DNA of 64,000 bases from Caldilinea sp. CFX5. GTDB lineage: Bacteria > Chloroflexota > Anaerolineae > Caldilineales > Caldilineaceae. The notes below the pieces were generated by a model. It was not told the origin of the DNA, searched no databases, and saw only the letters and a list, made by a program, of their open reading frames with translations. The position numbers and the translations under genes were made by a program. Numbering within the stretch: the first letter of the stretch is position 1; each line of letters opens with the position of its first letter. This document shows, piece after piece, positions 16,909-25,713 of this stretch. The DNA is taken from NCBI GenBank assembly GCA_021405325.1, contig QWII01000022.1, positions 1 through 64,000 of the forward strand, given 5' to 3'.

Positions 16909-17220
16909 ACCGGTATCATACCACGTAATAGTAGCCTTGTCAATCAAATTTTACAAGTTACTTCTTCTTATACTCTTCTACAGTGTTTGCCCATCCCCAT
17001 CTCGCCTCTTTCACCAAAGGACGCGCCAGCGGACGCCCCAACTGACGCCACCGACGACGCCGCGCCAACAGCCCATCCCTATACTAAAAGCAGATGCATC
17101 AACGACGACGGCGTCAGGGGAGTCCTGATGAAGTTGTCACAGTACGTAACGACCCAACGACTCCATTGGGTAACGAAAACGGGAATCACTTATTGCGAAA
17201 ACAGAAGAAAGAAGGAAAAA
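16909..17220. other. Intergenic region between divergent toxin and propeller genes
   Basis: It holds a pyrimidine-rich stretch followed by the GACGC-rich repeat (17019-17098) and, nearer the propeller gene, an A-rich leader with GAAAGAAGGAAAA before the ATG at 17221. A frame is open through this region in phase with the propeller gene, but it would only translate the repeat. Confidence 0.55.
17019..17098. repeat. GACGC-rich tandem repeat, copy 2
   Basis: GACGC words are spaced every 8-11 bases (GGACGCGCCAGCGGACGCC and on), ending with TATACTAAAAGCAGAT. The block at 25011-25080 has the same order of words and the same TATnCTAAAAGCAGAT end. Confidence 0.65.
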
Positions 17221-19590
17221 ATGAGTAAAGTACGACAGGACTACGCCTGGCTAAAACGATGGGCGGCGCTTGTCATGGCGGTTTGGGCGTTGCTGATCGT
17301 CGCCCCGGCCTATGCCCAGCAGGTCGATCAGGTCATTGCAGAGGATAGCGCCAACGGCAGCATCAGCTTTCAACGGGTGACGGTTGATGGCGCCGGCAAT
17401 CGGTACGTCACCGGGCGGTTTAGCGGCGATGTTCTCTTTGGCGAAGGCGCCAACAGCCAGCAACTCAATGGCACCGATGATCTGTTCGTCGCCAAATACA
17501 ACGTGATGGGGACGTTGGTCTGGGTCAAGGAATTTGAAAGCGACTTTGGCGGTGGTGGCATTCCTGGTGTAACGCCGACGGGCATTGCCGCCGACGTAAC
17601 GACCAATGGCTTGTATTTGGGCGGCCATTTTGTCAATGCGCTCAATGCCGGCGGCCCGGTTTTGCTGTCGAATGATTCAAACGCCGATGGCTTTATCGCC
17701 CGGCTCAACCTGGTGACCGGCGCCACCGAGTGGGCCAACCAGATTCGCGGCACCAAGGTGATTCTGGTTAATGATCTGGTGGATGCGCGTGGCAACGTGG
17801 CGATCACCGGGCGTTTTCAAGGCGCCGCCGAATTTATCGGGACGTTCAACACGGGGAAGAACCTGTTGACAGAAACTGTGAACGGCGATGATATGTTTGT
17901 CGCCGCGTATAGTCAGGTGGGGCAACTGATCTTTGCCCAAAAAGCCGGTGGCGGCGGCGCCGAAGGCCACAGCCTGCGCTTCAAGTCAGGAACCATCATG
18001 GTGGTGGGTGAGTTTCGCGGCACGGCCCGCTTTCCCGATCGGCTGAAGCCGGCCCAACTCACTGCCGTGGGTGGCAGCGATGGCTTTGTGGCGAGCTACT
18101 TTGATAACGGTGATTTGAAATTTGTCAAGCAGATTGGCAGTGCCGGTTCCGAGTCCGCGCTGCGTGTCGTCCAGGGTGGCACCCACTTCTACGTCGCCGG
18201 CGCCTTTGAGAACACGCTGACGATTGGCACAACAGCGTTAACCAGCCGTGGGCAACGGGATCTCTTTCTCGTCAAATACTCCATGTTTGACGGCGCGATT
18301 AACGGCGTGACCCAAATCGGCGGGGATGGCTTGGACTTTCTCACCGGCCTGGCCAGCGATGCAAAAGGCGTTGGCGAAAGCGTCTACGTTACCGGTGAAT
18401 TCCGGGGCGCCCAGTTGACCGTCGGCGCCGGGTCAGGGACGATACAATTGCCCAACGGTAACGGAGGCAATGCGACGGCCTTTATCACTGGGCTGAATGC
18501 GAATTTTGCGCCCTCCTTCGGGCAGACCGTGCAAGGCAAATTCGAGCAAAGTCGGCTGACGGCTGAACTTGACGGCACGCTCCATCTGGTCGGTGGTCAT
18601 CGCAGCGCCGTGACCTTTGGCAGCGGCGATCGGGTGATTACGATCCCCGCCCCGGCGGCCAGTTCAGGGTTGGCGCTGGCCCGCTTCCGGCCTAATGGCT
18701 TCGTGGCCAATCCGAAGTTGCTCTATGTCAGCCCCACCGGGGTGGGGAAAGTGAGCGGCATCGCCTTTGACGGTAAGGATATGCTGGCCTTTGACCCGGC
18801 CACCAATAAATGGAGTCTGTTGATCGACGGCTCGGACATTGTCCTCGGCGGCACCGACATTGACGCCTTCGAGTGGCGCAGCGACCAGACCGTGTTGATG
18901 AGCTTCAACGTCAATACCACCTTGCCGGGGGTGGGCGCTGTCACCGATAAGGATATTGTACGCTTTATCCCGACCAGCCTAGGCGCAACGACGGCCGGCG
19001 GCTTTGAGATGTTCATGAACGGTTCCGCTGTGGGACTGGATGCCGGCGACGAAAATGAAGACATTGACGGCATTACCATCACGCCCGAAGGCCACCTGGT
19101 CCTCAGCACCGTTGGCCCGGTCAGTGCCAATGGCGGCTTGAGCGCCAATGGCGCCGACTTGCTGCGAGTGGAGAGTAACCGCACCCTGAGCCTTTACCTG
19201 GAAGGCGCTGACTTGGGCCTGCTTCCGCCCGGCGAGAATGCAGCGGCCCTCTCCGTGGACGTAGATGGCGTACATCTGGGCATGGCCGGCGCCTTTGACA
19301 TTAACGGTGTCAACAGCCAGGGCCAACCGATCACGCTGGCCGGCGACGGCAATGATGTCGTCACCTGTCTGCCGGAAGCGTTGGGGAGCGATGTCAAGGT
19401 GAGCGCCTGTACCCTGCGCTTTGATGGCGGCGCTAATGGCCTCGGCACGCTGTCCATCGACAATATCGCTGTCGGTCGCAGCGGCATGGCCGGTACCGAC
19501 TTTAGCGATGAGGAGGAAAACACAACCCCGGAAGATCCCGGTGGCGTGGAGGGGGCGGCGCGCATCTTCCTGCCGCTCGTCACCCGCTAG
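17221..19590 (+). CDS. Secreted beta-propeller (SBBP-like) repeat protein
   Basis: The 789-residue protein has a clear signal peptide (RWAALVMAVWALLIVAPAYAQQ). It continues with repeated units such as GNRYVTGRFSGDVLFG, NVAITGRFQGAAEFIG and IMVVGEFRGTARFPD, the Val-Thr/Gly-x-Phe pattern of SBBP-type propeller repeats. The second half changes to a different repeat region with Asp/Asn-rich turns. It ends in FLPLVTR, resembling C-terminal xLPLVxR ends that I recall from other secreted Chloroflexota proteins. The start at 17221 follows GAAAGAAGGAAAA. Likely cell-surface or exported; no enzyme motif is seen. Confidence 0.8.
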   Translation: MSKVRQDYAWLKRWAALVMAVWALLIVAPAYAQQVDQVIAEDSANGSISFQRVTVDGAGNRYVTGRFSGDVLFGEGANSQQLNGTDDLFVAKYNVMGTLVWVKEFESDFGGGGIPGVTPTGIAADVTTNGLYLGGHFVNALNAGGPVLLSNDSNADGFIARLNLVTGATEWANQIRGTKVILVNDLVDARGNVAITGRFQGAAEFIGTFNTGKNLLTETVNGDDMFVAAYSQVGQLIFAQKAGGGGAEGHSLRFKSGTIMVVGEFRGTARFPDRLKPAQLTAVGGSDGFVASYFDNGDLKFVKQIGSAGSESALRVVQGGTHFYVAGAFENTLTIGTTALTSRGQRDLFLVKYSMFDGAINGVTQIGGDGLDFLTGLASDAKGVGESVYVTGEFRGAQLTVGAGSGTIQLPNGNGGNATAFITGLNANFAPSFGQTVQGKFEQSRLTAELDGTLHLVGGHRSAVTFGSGDRVITIPAPAASSGLALARFRPNGFVANPKLLYVSPTGVGKVSGIAFDGKDMLAFDPATNKWSLLIDGSDIVLGGTDIDAFEWRSDQTVLMSFNVNTTLPGVGAVTDKDIVRFIPTSLGATTAGGFEMFMNGSAVGLDAGDENEDIDGITITPEGHLVLSTVGPVSANGGLSANGADLLRVESNRTLSLYLEGADLGLLPPGENAAALSVDVDGVHLGMAGAFDINGVNSQGQPITLAGDGNDVVTCLPEALGSDVKVSACTLRFDGGANGLGTLSIDNIAVGRSGMAGTDFSDEEENTTPEDPGGVEGAARIFLPLVTR

Positions 19591-19645
19591 GCTCGGCGGC
19601 CCCCTCTCAGAAGAGGCAACTGTCGTCTGATTATCCAGAATTTTC

Positions 19646-19712
19646 GTGTTCCTTCTATCCGTGTTTAGTCTTTGGACAACTTGAAAAGACTAAACACGGA
19701 TAGAAGGAACAC
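19646..19712. repeat. Perfect 28-bp-stem hairpin, CCGTGTTTAGTC family, copy 2
   Basis: Arms at 19646-19673 and 19685-19712 are perfectly complementary around an 11-base loop. The core CCGTGTTTAGTCTTT is shared with copies 1 and 3; the flanking arm bases differ from theirs on both sides in a compensated way. Confidence 0.9.
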
Positions 19713-19808
19713 AGAGGTGATTCATCGACTCTGCGCTTGCTAAAGGATGAGGTGAAGCTTCGCTGAATCGTTACGAAAACCGTTATACTCAAACCAATTG
19801 AAAGGAAC

Positions 19809-20672
19809 ATGCCAATGACATCAGCACTACTTACGGCTGGATATGCCCCCGTCACCCAAGCGGCGGCGCCAAAGTGGGGCTTGGGCGCCGTTGTATTATC
19901 GACGGGAGTGACATTGAATTATTTGGAGCAAGGCGACCCACAAGGTGAACCGGTCATCCTGCTGCACGGCTACACCGATTCGTGGAACACCTATGCCCTG
20001 GTCTTGCCGCTGCTGTCGCCGGCCTATCACGTCTTTGCCCTCGACCAACGCGGGCATGGCGAATCGAGCAAAACCGCCGATGATTTTACTGTCGAGAGTT
20101 TTGTCGCCGATGTTGTCGCCTTTATGGACGCCCAAGGCATTGCCAAGGCCACGGTGGTCGGCCACTCGCTGGGTAGCATGGTGGCGCAACTGGTGGCGAT
20201 CCAACACCCGGCGCGCGTCGAACGTTTGGTGCTCGTCGGTTCAATGACCGTTTGCGGCAATCCGGGCGTGCTGGAATTCAATGCGGCGGTGCAAACGTTG
20301 ACCGATCCCATCGACCCAGCCTTTGTCCGTGACTTCCAGACCAGCACCCAGATCAACGCGATTGCGTCCGCCTTCATGGACAAAGTCGTTGCCGAAAGTC
20401 TGAAAGTGCCGGCCCATGTCTGGCGGCAAACGATGGCAAGCTTTGTCCAACAGGAGACGACGCACGATCTCGACAAGATCAGCGCACCGACGCTGATTAT
20501 GTGGGGCGATCAAGATCCGTATTTCCCCCGTAGCGACCAGGAGACGCTGGCGGCGTTGATCCCGCAGGCCATCCTGGACATCTACGCCCAGGTCAGCCAC
20601 AATCCGCACTGGGAGCAACCCCAACGCTTTGTGGCCGATTTGGAACAGTTTCTGGCGGCAACGGCGAATTGA
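19809..20672 (+). CDS. Alpha/beta-fold hydrolase
   Basis: The 287-residue protein carries VILLHGYTDSW (oxyanion region), nucleophile elbow GHSLGS, probable acid in MWGDQDPYFP, and the catalytic histidine in VSHNPHWEQP. The first 35 residues precede the usual fold start and lack an obvious signal peptide. AAAGG lies just upstream; starts at 19809 and 19815 are both possible. Closest in feel to chloride-peroxidase or epoxide-hydrolase-like esterases. It is monocistronic between two repeat-containing gaps. Confidence 0.88.
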   Translation: MPMTSALLTAGYAPVTQAAAPKWGLGAVVLSTGVTLNYLEQGDPQGEPVILLHGYTDSWNTYALVLPLLSPAYHVFALDQRGHGESSKTADDFTVESFVADVVAFMDAQGIAKATVVGHSLGSMVAQLVAIQHPARVERLVLVGSMTVCGNPGVLEFNAAVQTLTDPIDPAFVRDFQTSTQINAIASAFMDKVVAESLKVPAHVWRQTMASFVQQETTHDLDKISAPTLIMWGDQDPYFPRSDQETLAALIPQAILDIYAQVSHNPHWEQPQRFVADLEQFLAATAN

Positions 20673-20728
20673 GTATGAACTGACCAGCAAAGACAGGCAA
20701 ACTGAACGACAAGAAAAGCGGTGATGAC

Positions 20729-21292
20729 TTACTTTTTCTTACGGACAAATTCGTCTTTATGCTCCATTACCCAGAGGCAAGCCAGTTTTACAGCGCCTAG
20801 TTCGCGATTAACACGGTTGCTTTGTTCGCCTTTTTTCATGGCGGTCAAACGTTGCGTGTTGCTGCCAATGGCTTGGGCAAAATCGCTAACCGAGATGCCT
20901 TGCGCTTTGATCTGTTCCAACAGTGAAGCTAATGTGGTATGCGCCAAATATTGACCCAAATCAGACAAGCTCTGGACATCTTTTCGCTCTTTTCGTTCGA
21001 TGGCGGGAAATGCGGCAGGATTGCGGAGAAAGGTTATTGCCATCGCCGCACAGTGATGGCAGTAACCGCCTTTCCCAATGTAACAACTACAGGCGGAATC
21101 AACACCTTCGTTGGTGGCGCGGATCGAAACTCGATAGATGCCATGATTTCCCTCTACGCGTCCGCTGATACGCGATCCAATGCGTTGACACTCAAAGAAT
21201 TTGTCGATATAACGCGCAACTTTGTCACTGGGCGGGTGTGACCATGCACGCTGGATCGCCGCTTGTAACTGTTTTAGCTCTAGATCATCCAT
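20729..21292 (-). CDS. SWIM zinc-finger protein with C-terminal helix-turn-helix-like region
   Basis: The 187-residue protein has a SWIM-type motif in the middle, CSCYIGKGGYCHHC, where the spaced Cys and His would bind zinc. Upstream is a strand-rich segment (GRISGR-like, GIYRVSIRAT). After residue 130, ISVSDFAQAIGSNTQRLTAMKKG reads like a Cro-type helix-turn-helix, and the tail is Lys-rich. SWIM modules occur in DNA-associated proteins such as helicases and transposase-like proteins. A stand-alone SWIM plus HTH protein suggests nucleic-acid binding. The partner is unknown. Confidence 0.75.
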   Translation of the reverse strand: MDDLELKQLQAAIQRAWSHPPSDKVARYIDKFFECQRIGSRISGRVEGNHGIYRVSIRATNEGVDSACSCYIGKGGYCHHCAAMAITFLRNPAAFPAIERKERKDVQSLSDLGQYLAHTTLASLLEQIKAQGISVSDFAQAIGSNTQRLTAMKKGEQSNRVNRELGAVKLACLWVMEHKDEFVRKKK

Positions 21293-21384
21293 GTATTCTC
21301 CTCAGCTAATGGTTGAAAGAAACCCATCTGCCGCATTCGCTATTCACAGGCAGAACATATCTTCTAGCCCTTCTTTGCGCTGCG

Positions 21385-21537
21385 ATTAAGCTTTTGACGC
21401 GCTTTATGCTCTTCTTTGCCTTTGGCTACTATGCGGCCTGGCAAAGTCCAGCCGTGCGCGCCTTCTATGGCGAGACAGACCCCGGTAGTTTTCTGCTGCA
21501 AATGCGCACGATCATCGCCGGGGCGTTCTTCCTTTGG
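21385..21537 (+). pseudogene. Possible fragment of a membrane protein
   Basis: An open segment encodes IKLLTRFMLFFAFGYYAAWQ, then RAFYGETDPGSF and AGAFFLW, which looks like real membrane-protein sequence. There is no ribosome-binding site, and the frame runs into the antisense end of the neighbouring regulator. It is most likely a remnant left by deletion; parentage is not recognised. Confidence 0.3.
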
Positions 21538-21583
21538 CGGCCGGTTTCCGGTCAGGCGTCAGGAGCGTTTGGTCAGCCGCAAG

Positions 21584-24500
21584 TCACGCCCGCTGCCCCT
21601 CCTGCAAGAGCGCGGTGATGGCATCAGCGATTGGGCGCTGTTGGCCGCGGGCAATGGCAGCGGCGGCCAACTTCACCGGCAGCGTCGCCGCCAGCGCCGT
21701 TTGGACGCGCCGGGCGCGCTCACGAAAGAGTTGCCAGGGGGCTGCGCTGTGGTTCACCAGGCTCAATAGTTCCAGCGCTTGCAATTGGCTTGCCAACCGT
21801 TGCGCTTCCGTTGGCGCAGTCTGACTCTCGCTAAGCATCAGGTGGGCCAGCCAATAGAGCGCCACCGCGCCATGGTCATACATCTGGGTCGTGTGCGTGA
21901 TTTGCAGGGAGCGCCAGAGGTAGCGCCGACTACCCGCCAGATCCTGGAGACCACACGCCGCGATCCCCATGCCATTCAGGTTGTAGGCCGTCATGCTGTG
22001 CTGACCAAGCGCTTCGGCAATGGCTAAACCCTCCTGCGCGGCCTGGAAAGCCGCTATGTAATCGCCATGTTCACTGGCTGCCAAGGCGTAATCCCCTAAG
22101 GTCATCGATAGGTGGAACTGGTCGCCGATCTGGCGAAAAATGGCAATGGCTCTTTCATATTGCATCAGCGCTTCGGCAAGACGTGCGCCACCTTCGCAGA
22201 AGGCCACCCACCCCAAAAACTGAATGGCCAGCCCAATACTAAAGGGATTGCCGATGGTCTCGGCAATGGCGAGACTTTCGTGATAATAGCGCGCCGACTC
22301 AGCATAGGCGCCCTGGGAATTGACAGCCCACGCCAACGAGGCCAGGACATGGGCGGTGAGATCCGGTCGCTCGAGTTGGCGGCAAAGCGCCAGGGCTTCC
22401 CGTGTGTACCCTTCGCCGGTCGCAAAATCACTAAAGGAGGAAGCAATATCCGCTAACCCAAGGAGCGCCTTCGCTATGCGATTCCGATCACCAGAGGCGC
22501 GCGCCAGGGTGAGGCTCTGCTGGAGCGCCACTTGCGCGGCTTGACGTTGGCCGCGCAAGCGCAGGCTATTGCCAAGCTGGGCGTAAACAAAAGCCAACTC
22601 CTGCGGCTCTGCACCTTCACGCAGCACAACGGCAAACGCACCCTCGGCGGCATCTAGCTCGCCAAGCGCCAGGTGAAAAGCGCCTTGGCGCGCCTGTAGC
22701 CGCCGCCGAAACCGGCGACATCCGGTTTCCTCGCCACTGGTTACTTGCCTTAGTTGCTGTAAGGCATAGGTAACATGCTCTTTTCCTTCACCATAGCGAC
22801 TGCGCATGTAGTAGAAGCGATACAGGGCTGGTAAAGCGCTATCGAGCAAATGCCAATCGAACCGGTCGGCGGCATGGATCCAGGCGGTTTGGATATTATC
22901 ACTTTCAGCGTTGAGCGCATCCAGTGCTGCCCGTTGCGCCGGCCCAATCAGCGCCTGCTCGTACTCAGCCACCTGTTGGAGATAAAAAGTGGTATGGCGC
23001 GCTGCGGTTTCTCGCTGATCTACACCGGTTTCGGCCAGCTTTTCGGCGGCAAATTGGCGCAACAGTTCGTGCATCTGATAGCGGTCGCCGGTCGTGCGGT
23101 AGACCCACGCTTTATCGACCAACTCGGCCAGCGTCAGGAGATCGGCTGCGGCCACCGCGGCGGCTGCGTCCTGGTCAAACCCACCTTGGAAGACTGACAA
23201 GCGGCTGAGGACTTGCTGCGTCGGCTCATCTAACAGTTGCCACGACTGTGTCATCACCACCTGCATGTTGCGGTGGCGCGCCGGCACATTCTGATGGCGC
23301 GTCACCAGAATCTTGCCGCCTCGTGCAATCTCGTCAGCGATCTGCGCACACGAAAGCACTTTGAGCCACGACGCCGCCAGTTCCAGCGCCAAGGGCATCC
23401 CATCCACCAACCGGCAAATTCGTACAATTGCTTCCCGCTGCTGCTCCGGGTCAAAGCCAACCAGCGCGCGTCGCGCCGTCTGGACAAAGAGTTGCACGGC
23501 GTCATACTGTTCAAGCATGGCTGGCGCTGACGTAGGTTCACTAGTCGTGCCTGGGGCATAGGATTGCTCGTGGGGCGGCAGGCGTAAGCCGGAGAGCGGG
23601 TGAAACCACTCTTCTTGCAACTTGAGCGCTTCGCGTGACGTGATCAGCACCTTGACGCCGGGGGCCGCCGCCAGCAGCGCCGCTACCAGATCCGCCGCCG
23701 CCAGCAGATGTTCAAAGTTGTCCAAGAGCAGCAGCATCTGCTTTTCGCGCAAAAAGTTAAACAATTGTTCCTGGGGCGACCCGCCCCCGTAAAAGTGAAA
23801 CCCCAGCGTATCGGCAATCGCCGGGATCACCCCGCCAGGGGCGCTGACCGGCTGGAGCGGCACAAAAAAGAGACCATTCTTGAACTGCTGCGGTGCTGTT
23901 ACCGCTTGCACCATCTGCTGCACCGCAGCCATCGCCAATCGCGTCTTGCCGATGCCGCCGGGGCCAACAATGGTCAACAACCGGCACGCCGGGTCGGCCA
24001 GGCGATGGATCAACTCCGCCACCTCCTGCTGACGCCCGACAAAGGGGGTGTTCTGGGGCGGTAGGTTGTGCGGCGGCGCGGTCGTGACAGGGTGCGGGGG
24101 TGTCAAGGTGACTAGGTGACTAGGTGATTTTTCTACAGAAGCACCTGTCACCTTGTCAGGGACGGGGAAGCGACGCGTACGAATGGCCTCATACAGCGCG
24201 ACCGTCTCCGCCGCCGGGGGAACATCTAGCTCGGCGGCCAGGATGCGGACGCATTCATCGTATTGGCGGACGGCGGCGGCCTGTTGACCGGCTTGGGCGT
24301 AGAGTTGCATCAACTGACGGTGGGCCGCTTCTTCCAGCGGGTCGAGCAGGAGCCAGCGCCGGGCATAGCGCACCGCTTCGTCAAATTTCGCCTGGGCGAC
24401 GTAGGTTGCGATCACCTGTTGCAACAAGCGGGCAAAGGCGCCACGCAACGCTTCCCGTTGAAAGAATTGCCAATCGTCAAATCCCGGCGCGTCGGGTAGG

Positions 24501-24928
24501 GTGAAGCCGGCGAGGAAATCATCGCTGTAATAGTCGGCTGCCTCTACTAACGCCGGCAACGCATCCGCCGGAACCCCCGCGGTCAGTAAGGTCGTCGGCA
24601 GGTGATCCGCCAGTGCTCGTTGAAAGCATTCCACATCCACCCAAAGCGGGGCGGTCGGGGATAGGGTCACAGTTTCGGGGGTGATGGCCAGTAACTGGGC
24701 ATCCAGCAATTGACTGAGATCATAGAGCGTGCGGCGCAGATTGGCGCGGGCGCCCTGTTGATCCTTCTCCGGCCAGAAGAGGGTTGCCAGGGCGTCGCGG
24801 CTATGGGGCTGGCGCGTGACAGCCAGGTAGATGAGCAGGGCAAGCGCCTTGCGCAGGTTGATCGGAATCGGGCGTCCCTGGCGCTCCAGGCGGGGCGGGC
24901 CAAAGAGATAAAGTTTGATCTGAGCCAT
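21584..24928 (-). CDS. Giant SARP-type regulator: wHTH-BTAD-NB-ARC-TPR, paralogue 3
   Basis: The 1114-residue paralogue of the pair at 5146-12038 has a winged helix (1-90), BTAD (about 95-250), linker (255-290), Walker A GPGGIGKT (322-329), Walker B LLLLDNFEHLL, and TPR repeats to the end. GGGAGG precedes the ATG. Its linker, VTGASVEKSPSHLVTL onward, is again encoded by a short inverted repeat, but the second insert after the P-loop helix is absent. The promoter at 24972-24999 matches that of paralogue 2. It is divergent from the cysteine-dioxygenase operon, which it might control; this is inference from position only. Confidence 0.92.
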   Translation of the reverse strand: MAQIKLYLFGPPRLERQGRPIPINLRKALALLIYLAVTRQPHSRDALATLFWPEKDQQGARANLRRTLYDLSQLLDAQLLAITPETVTLSPTAPLWVDVECFQRALADHLPTTLLTAGVPADALPALVEAADYYSDDFLAGFTLPDAPGFDDWQFFQREALRGAFARLLQQVIATYVAQAKFDEAVRYARRWLLLDPLEEAAHRQLMQLYAQAGQQAAAVRQYDECVRILAAELDVPPAAETVALYEAIRTRRFPVPDKVTGASVEKSPSHLVTLTPPHPVTTAPPHNLPPQNTPFVGRQQEVAELIHRLADPACRLLTIVGPGGIGKTRLAMAAVQQMVQAVTAPQQFKNGLFFVPLQPVSAPGGVIPAIADTLGFHFYGGGSPQEQLFNFLREKQMLLLLDNFEHLLAAADLVAALLAAAPGVKVLITSREALKLQEEWFHPLSGLRLPPHEQSYAPGTTSEPTSAPAMLEQYDAVQLFVQTARRALVGFDPEQQREAIVRICRLVDGMPLALELAASWLKVLSCAQIADEIARGGKILVTRHQNVPARHRNMQVVMTQSWQLLDEPTQQVLSRLSVFQGGFDQDAAAAVAAADLLTLAELVDKAWVYRTTGDRYQMHELLRQFAAEKLAETGVDQRETAARHTTFYLQQVAEYEQALIGPAQRAALDALNAESDNIQTAWIHAADRFDWHLLDSALPALYRFYYMRSRYGEGKEHVTYALQQLRQVTSGEETGCRRFRRRLQARQGAFHLALGELDAAEGAFAVVLREGAEPQELAFVYAQLGNSLRLRGQRQAAQVALQQSLTLARASGDRNRIAKALLGLADIASSFSDFATGEGYTREALALCRQLERPDLTAHVLASLAWAVNSQGAYAESARYYHESLAIAETIGNPFSIGLAIQFLGWVAFCEGGARLAEALMQYERAIAIFRQIGDQFHLSMTLGDYALAASEHGDYIAAFQAAQEGLAIAEALGQHSMTAYNLNGMGIAACGLQDLAGSRRYLWRSLQITHTTQMYDHGAVALYWLAHLMLSESQTAPTEAQRLASQLQALELLSLVNHSAAPWQLFRERARRVQTALAATLPVKLAAAAIARGQQRPIADAITALLQEGQRA
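24083..24160. repeat. In-gene inverted repeat in the BTAD/ATPase linker, paralogue 3
   Basis: CAAGGTGACTAGGTGACTAGGTGA faces CACCTGTCACCTTG, giving a hairpin inside the coding region at the same protein position as in the other two paralogues but with a different repeat unit. Confidence 0.75.
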
Positions 24929-24971
24929 CTAGACCTCCCAACTGTCGTGGTCACGGCGCTTGGTAGGGTCA

Positions 24972-24999
24972 ATTCTACCCCAATTTCTAAAAAATTCAA
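24972..24999 (-). promoter_or_regulatory. Probable sigma-70-type promoter of regulator paralogue 3
   Basis: On the minus strand TTGAAT and TAGAAT are 16 bases apart, with spacer TTTTTAGAAATTGGGG close to that of the promoter at 12080-12107. Confidence 0.6.
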
Positions 25000-25010
25000 C
25001 TCTTTTATCA

Positions 25011-25080
25011 GACGACGCGCCAGCCGACGCGTCAACGGACGCTGCGCCAACACGCCATCGGTATGCTAAAAGCAGATACA
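25011..25080. repeat. GACGC-rich tandem repeat, copy 3
   Basis: Spaced GACGC words (GACGCGCCAGCCGACGCG and on) end in TATGCTAAAAGCAGAT, parallel to 17019-17098. Both copies lie shortly upstream of a plus-strand gene with an A-rich leader. Confidence 0.65.
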
Positions 25081-25109
25081 ATGATAAAAATTACAGAGGG
25101 AAAAATAGA

Positions 25110-25703
25110 ATGAACACCCAACAATTGATCCATGCCGTGCGCCGCATCAAGCGCGCCGACCTTGCGCCACAACAAAGTATCAAACACTTGACGAGCGTCT
25201 TGCGCGCCTTTGTCGGCAACCCGGCCAACCGCCAGGCGCTCAACTTCAATCAAGTTTCCCAGGGTCTCTACACTCGGCTGTTGCTGAATTCGTTTGATGA
25301 TGACTTTCAGATTGTCGTTGTCCTGTGGGGGCCAGGGAGTCGCAGCCCGATTCATGATCATGAAGAGACGGTGGGCGCGGTCGCTGCCTTGGCAGGCGTC
25401 ACGGAGGAAACCAAATATTATCGGCTCTCACAGCATGGCAACCAGGTGGAATTGCTCCCCGGCAAGAGCATGACGCTGCAGAAAAGCGCCGTCACCCCGA
25501 TTTTGCCCGACGAAGCGACCCAACTGCACGCCATGACCAACGCCACCAGCGCATGGGCGGCGACGGTGCATGTCTACCTGACACCGGTTATGAACTTTCA
25601 TATCTACGAACCGCAGGGGGAGGACATTTACCAAATGATCGACCGCCGCCTCTGGTTTGATGCCGATAATGCCTGGCGTCAATGGGAAGCCGTCAAGGTT
25701 TAG
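25110..25703 (+). CDS. Cysteine dioxygenase-like cupin protein
   Basis: The 197-residue protein has the cupin metal motif SPIHDHEET near residue 77 and a later histidine in QLHAMTN, as in the cysteine dioxygenase type I family. These non-haem iron enzymes oxidise cysteine or 3-mercaptopropionate with O2. GAGGGAAAAATAGA precedes the ATG at 25110; the longer frame from 24960 only translates the repeat. It heads a six-gene run with spacings of 10-64 bp, followed at once by a GNAT gene. The actual thiol substrate cannot be told from this sequence. Confidence 0.8.
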   Translation: MNTQQLIHAVRRIKRADLAPQQSIKHLTSVLRAFVGNPANRQALNFNQVSQGLYTRLLLNSFDDDFQIVVVLWGPGSRSPIHDHEETVGAVAALAGVTEETKYYRLSQHGNQVELLPGKSMTLQKSAVTPILPDEATQLHAMTNATSAWAATVHVYLTPVMNFHIYEPQGEDIYQMIDRRLWFDADNAWRQWEAVKV

Positions 25704-25713
25704 GAGCATACCC

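Noticed and set aside
5146..24928. The three giant regulators as a STAND-type anti-phage defence set.
   Set aside because: They carry a winged-helix/BTAD head, not an effector nuclease or protease domain, so transcription control is the better reading.
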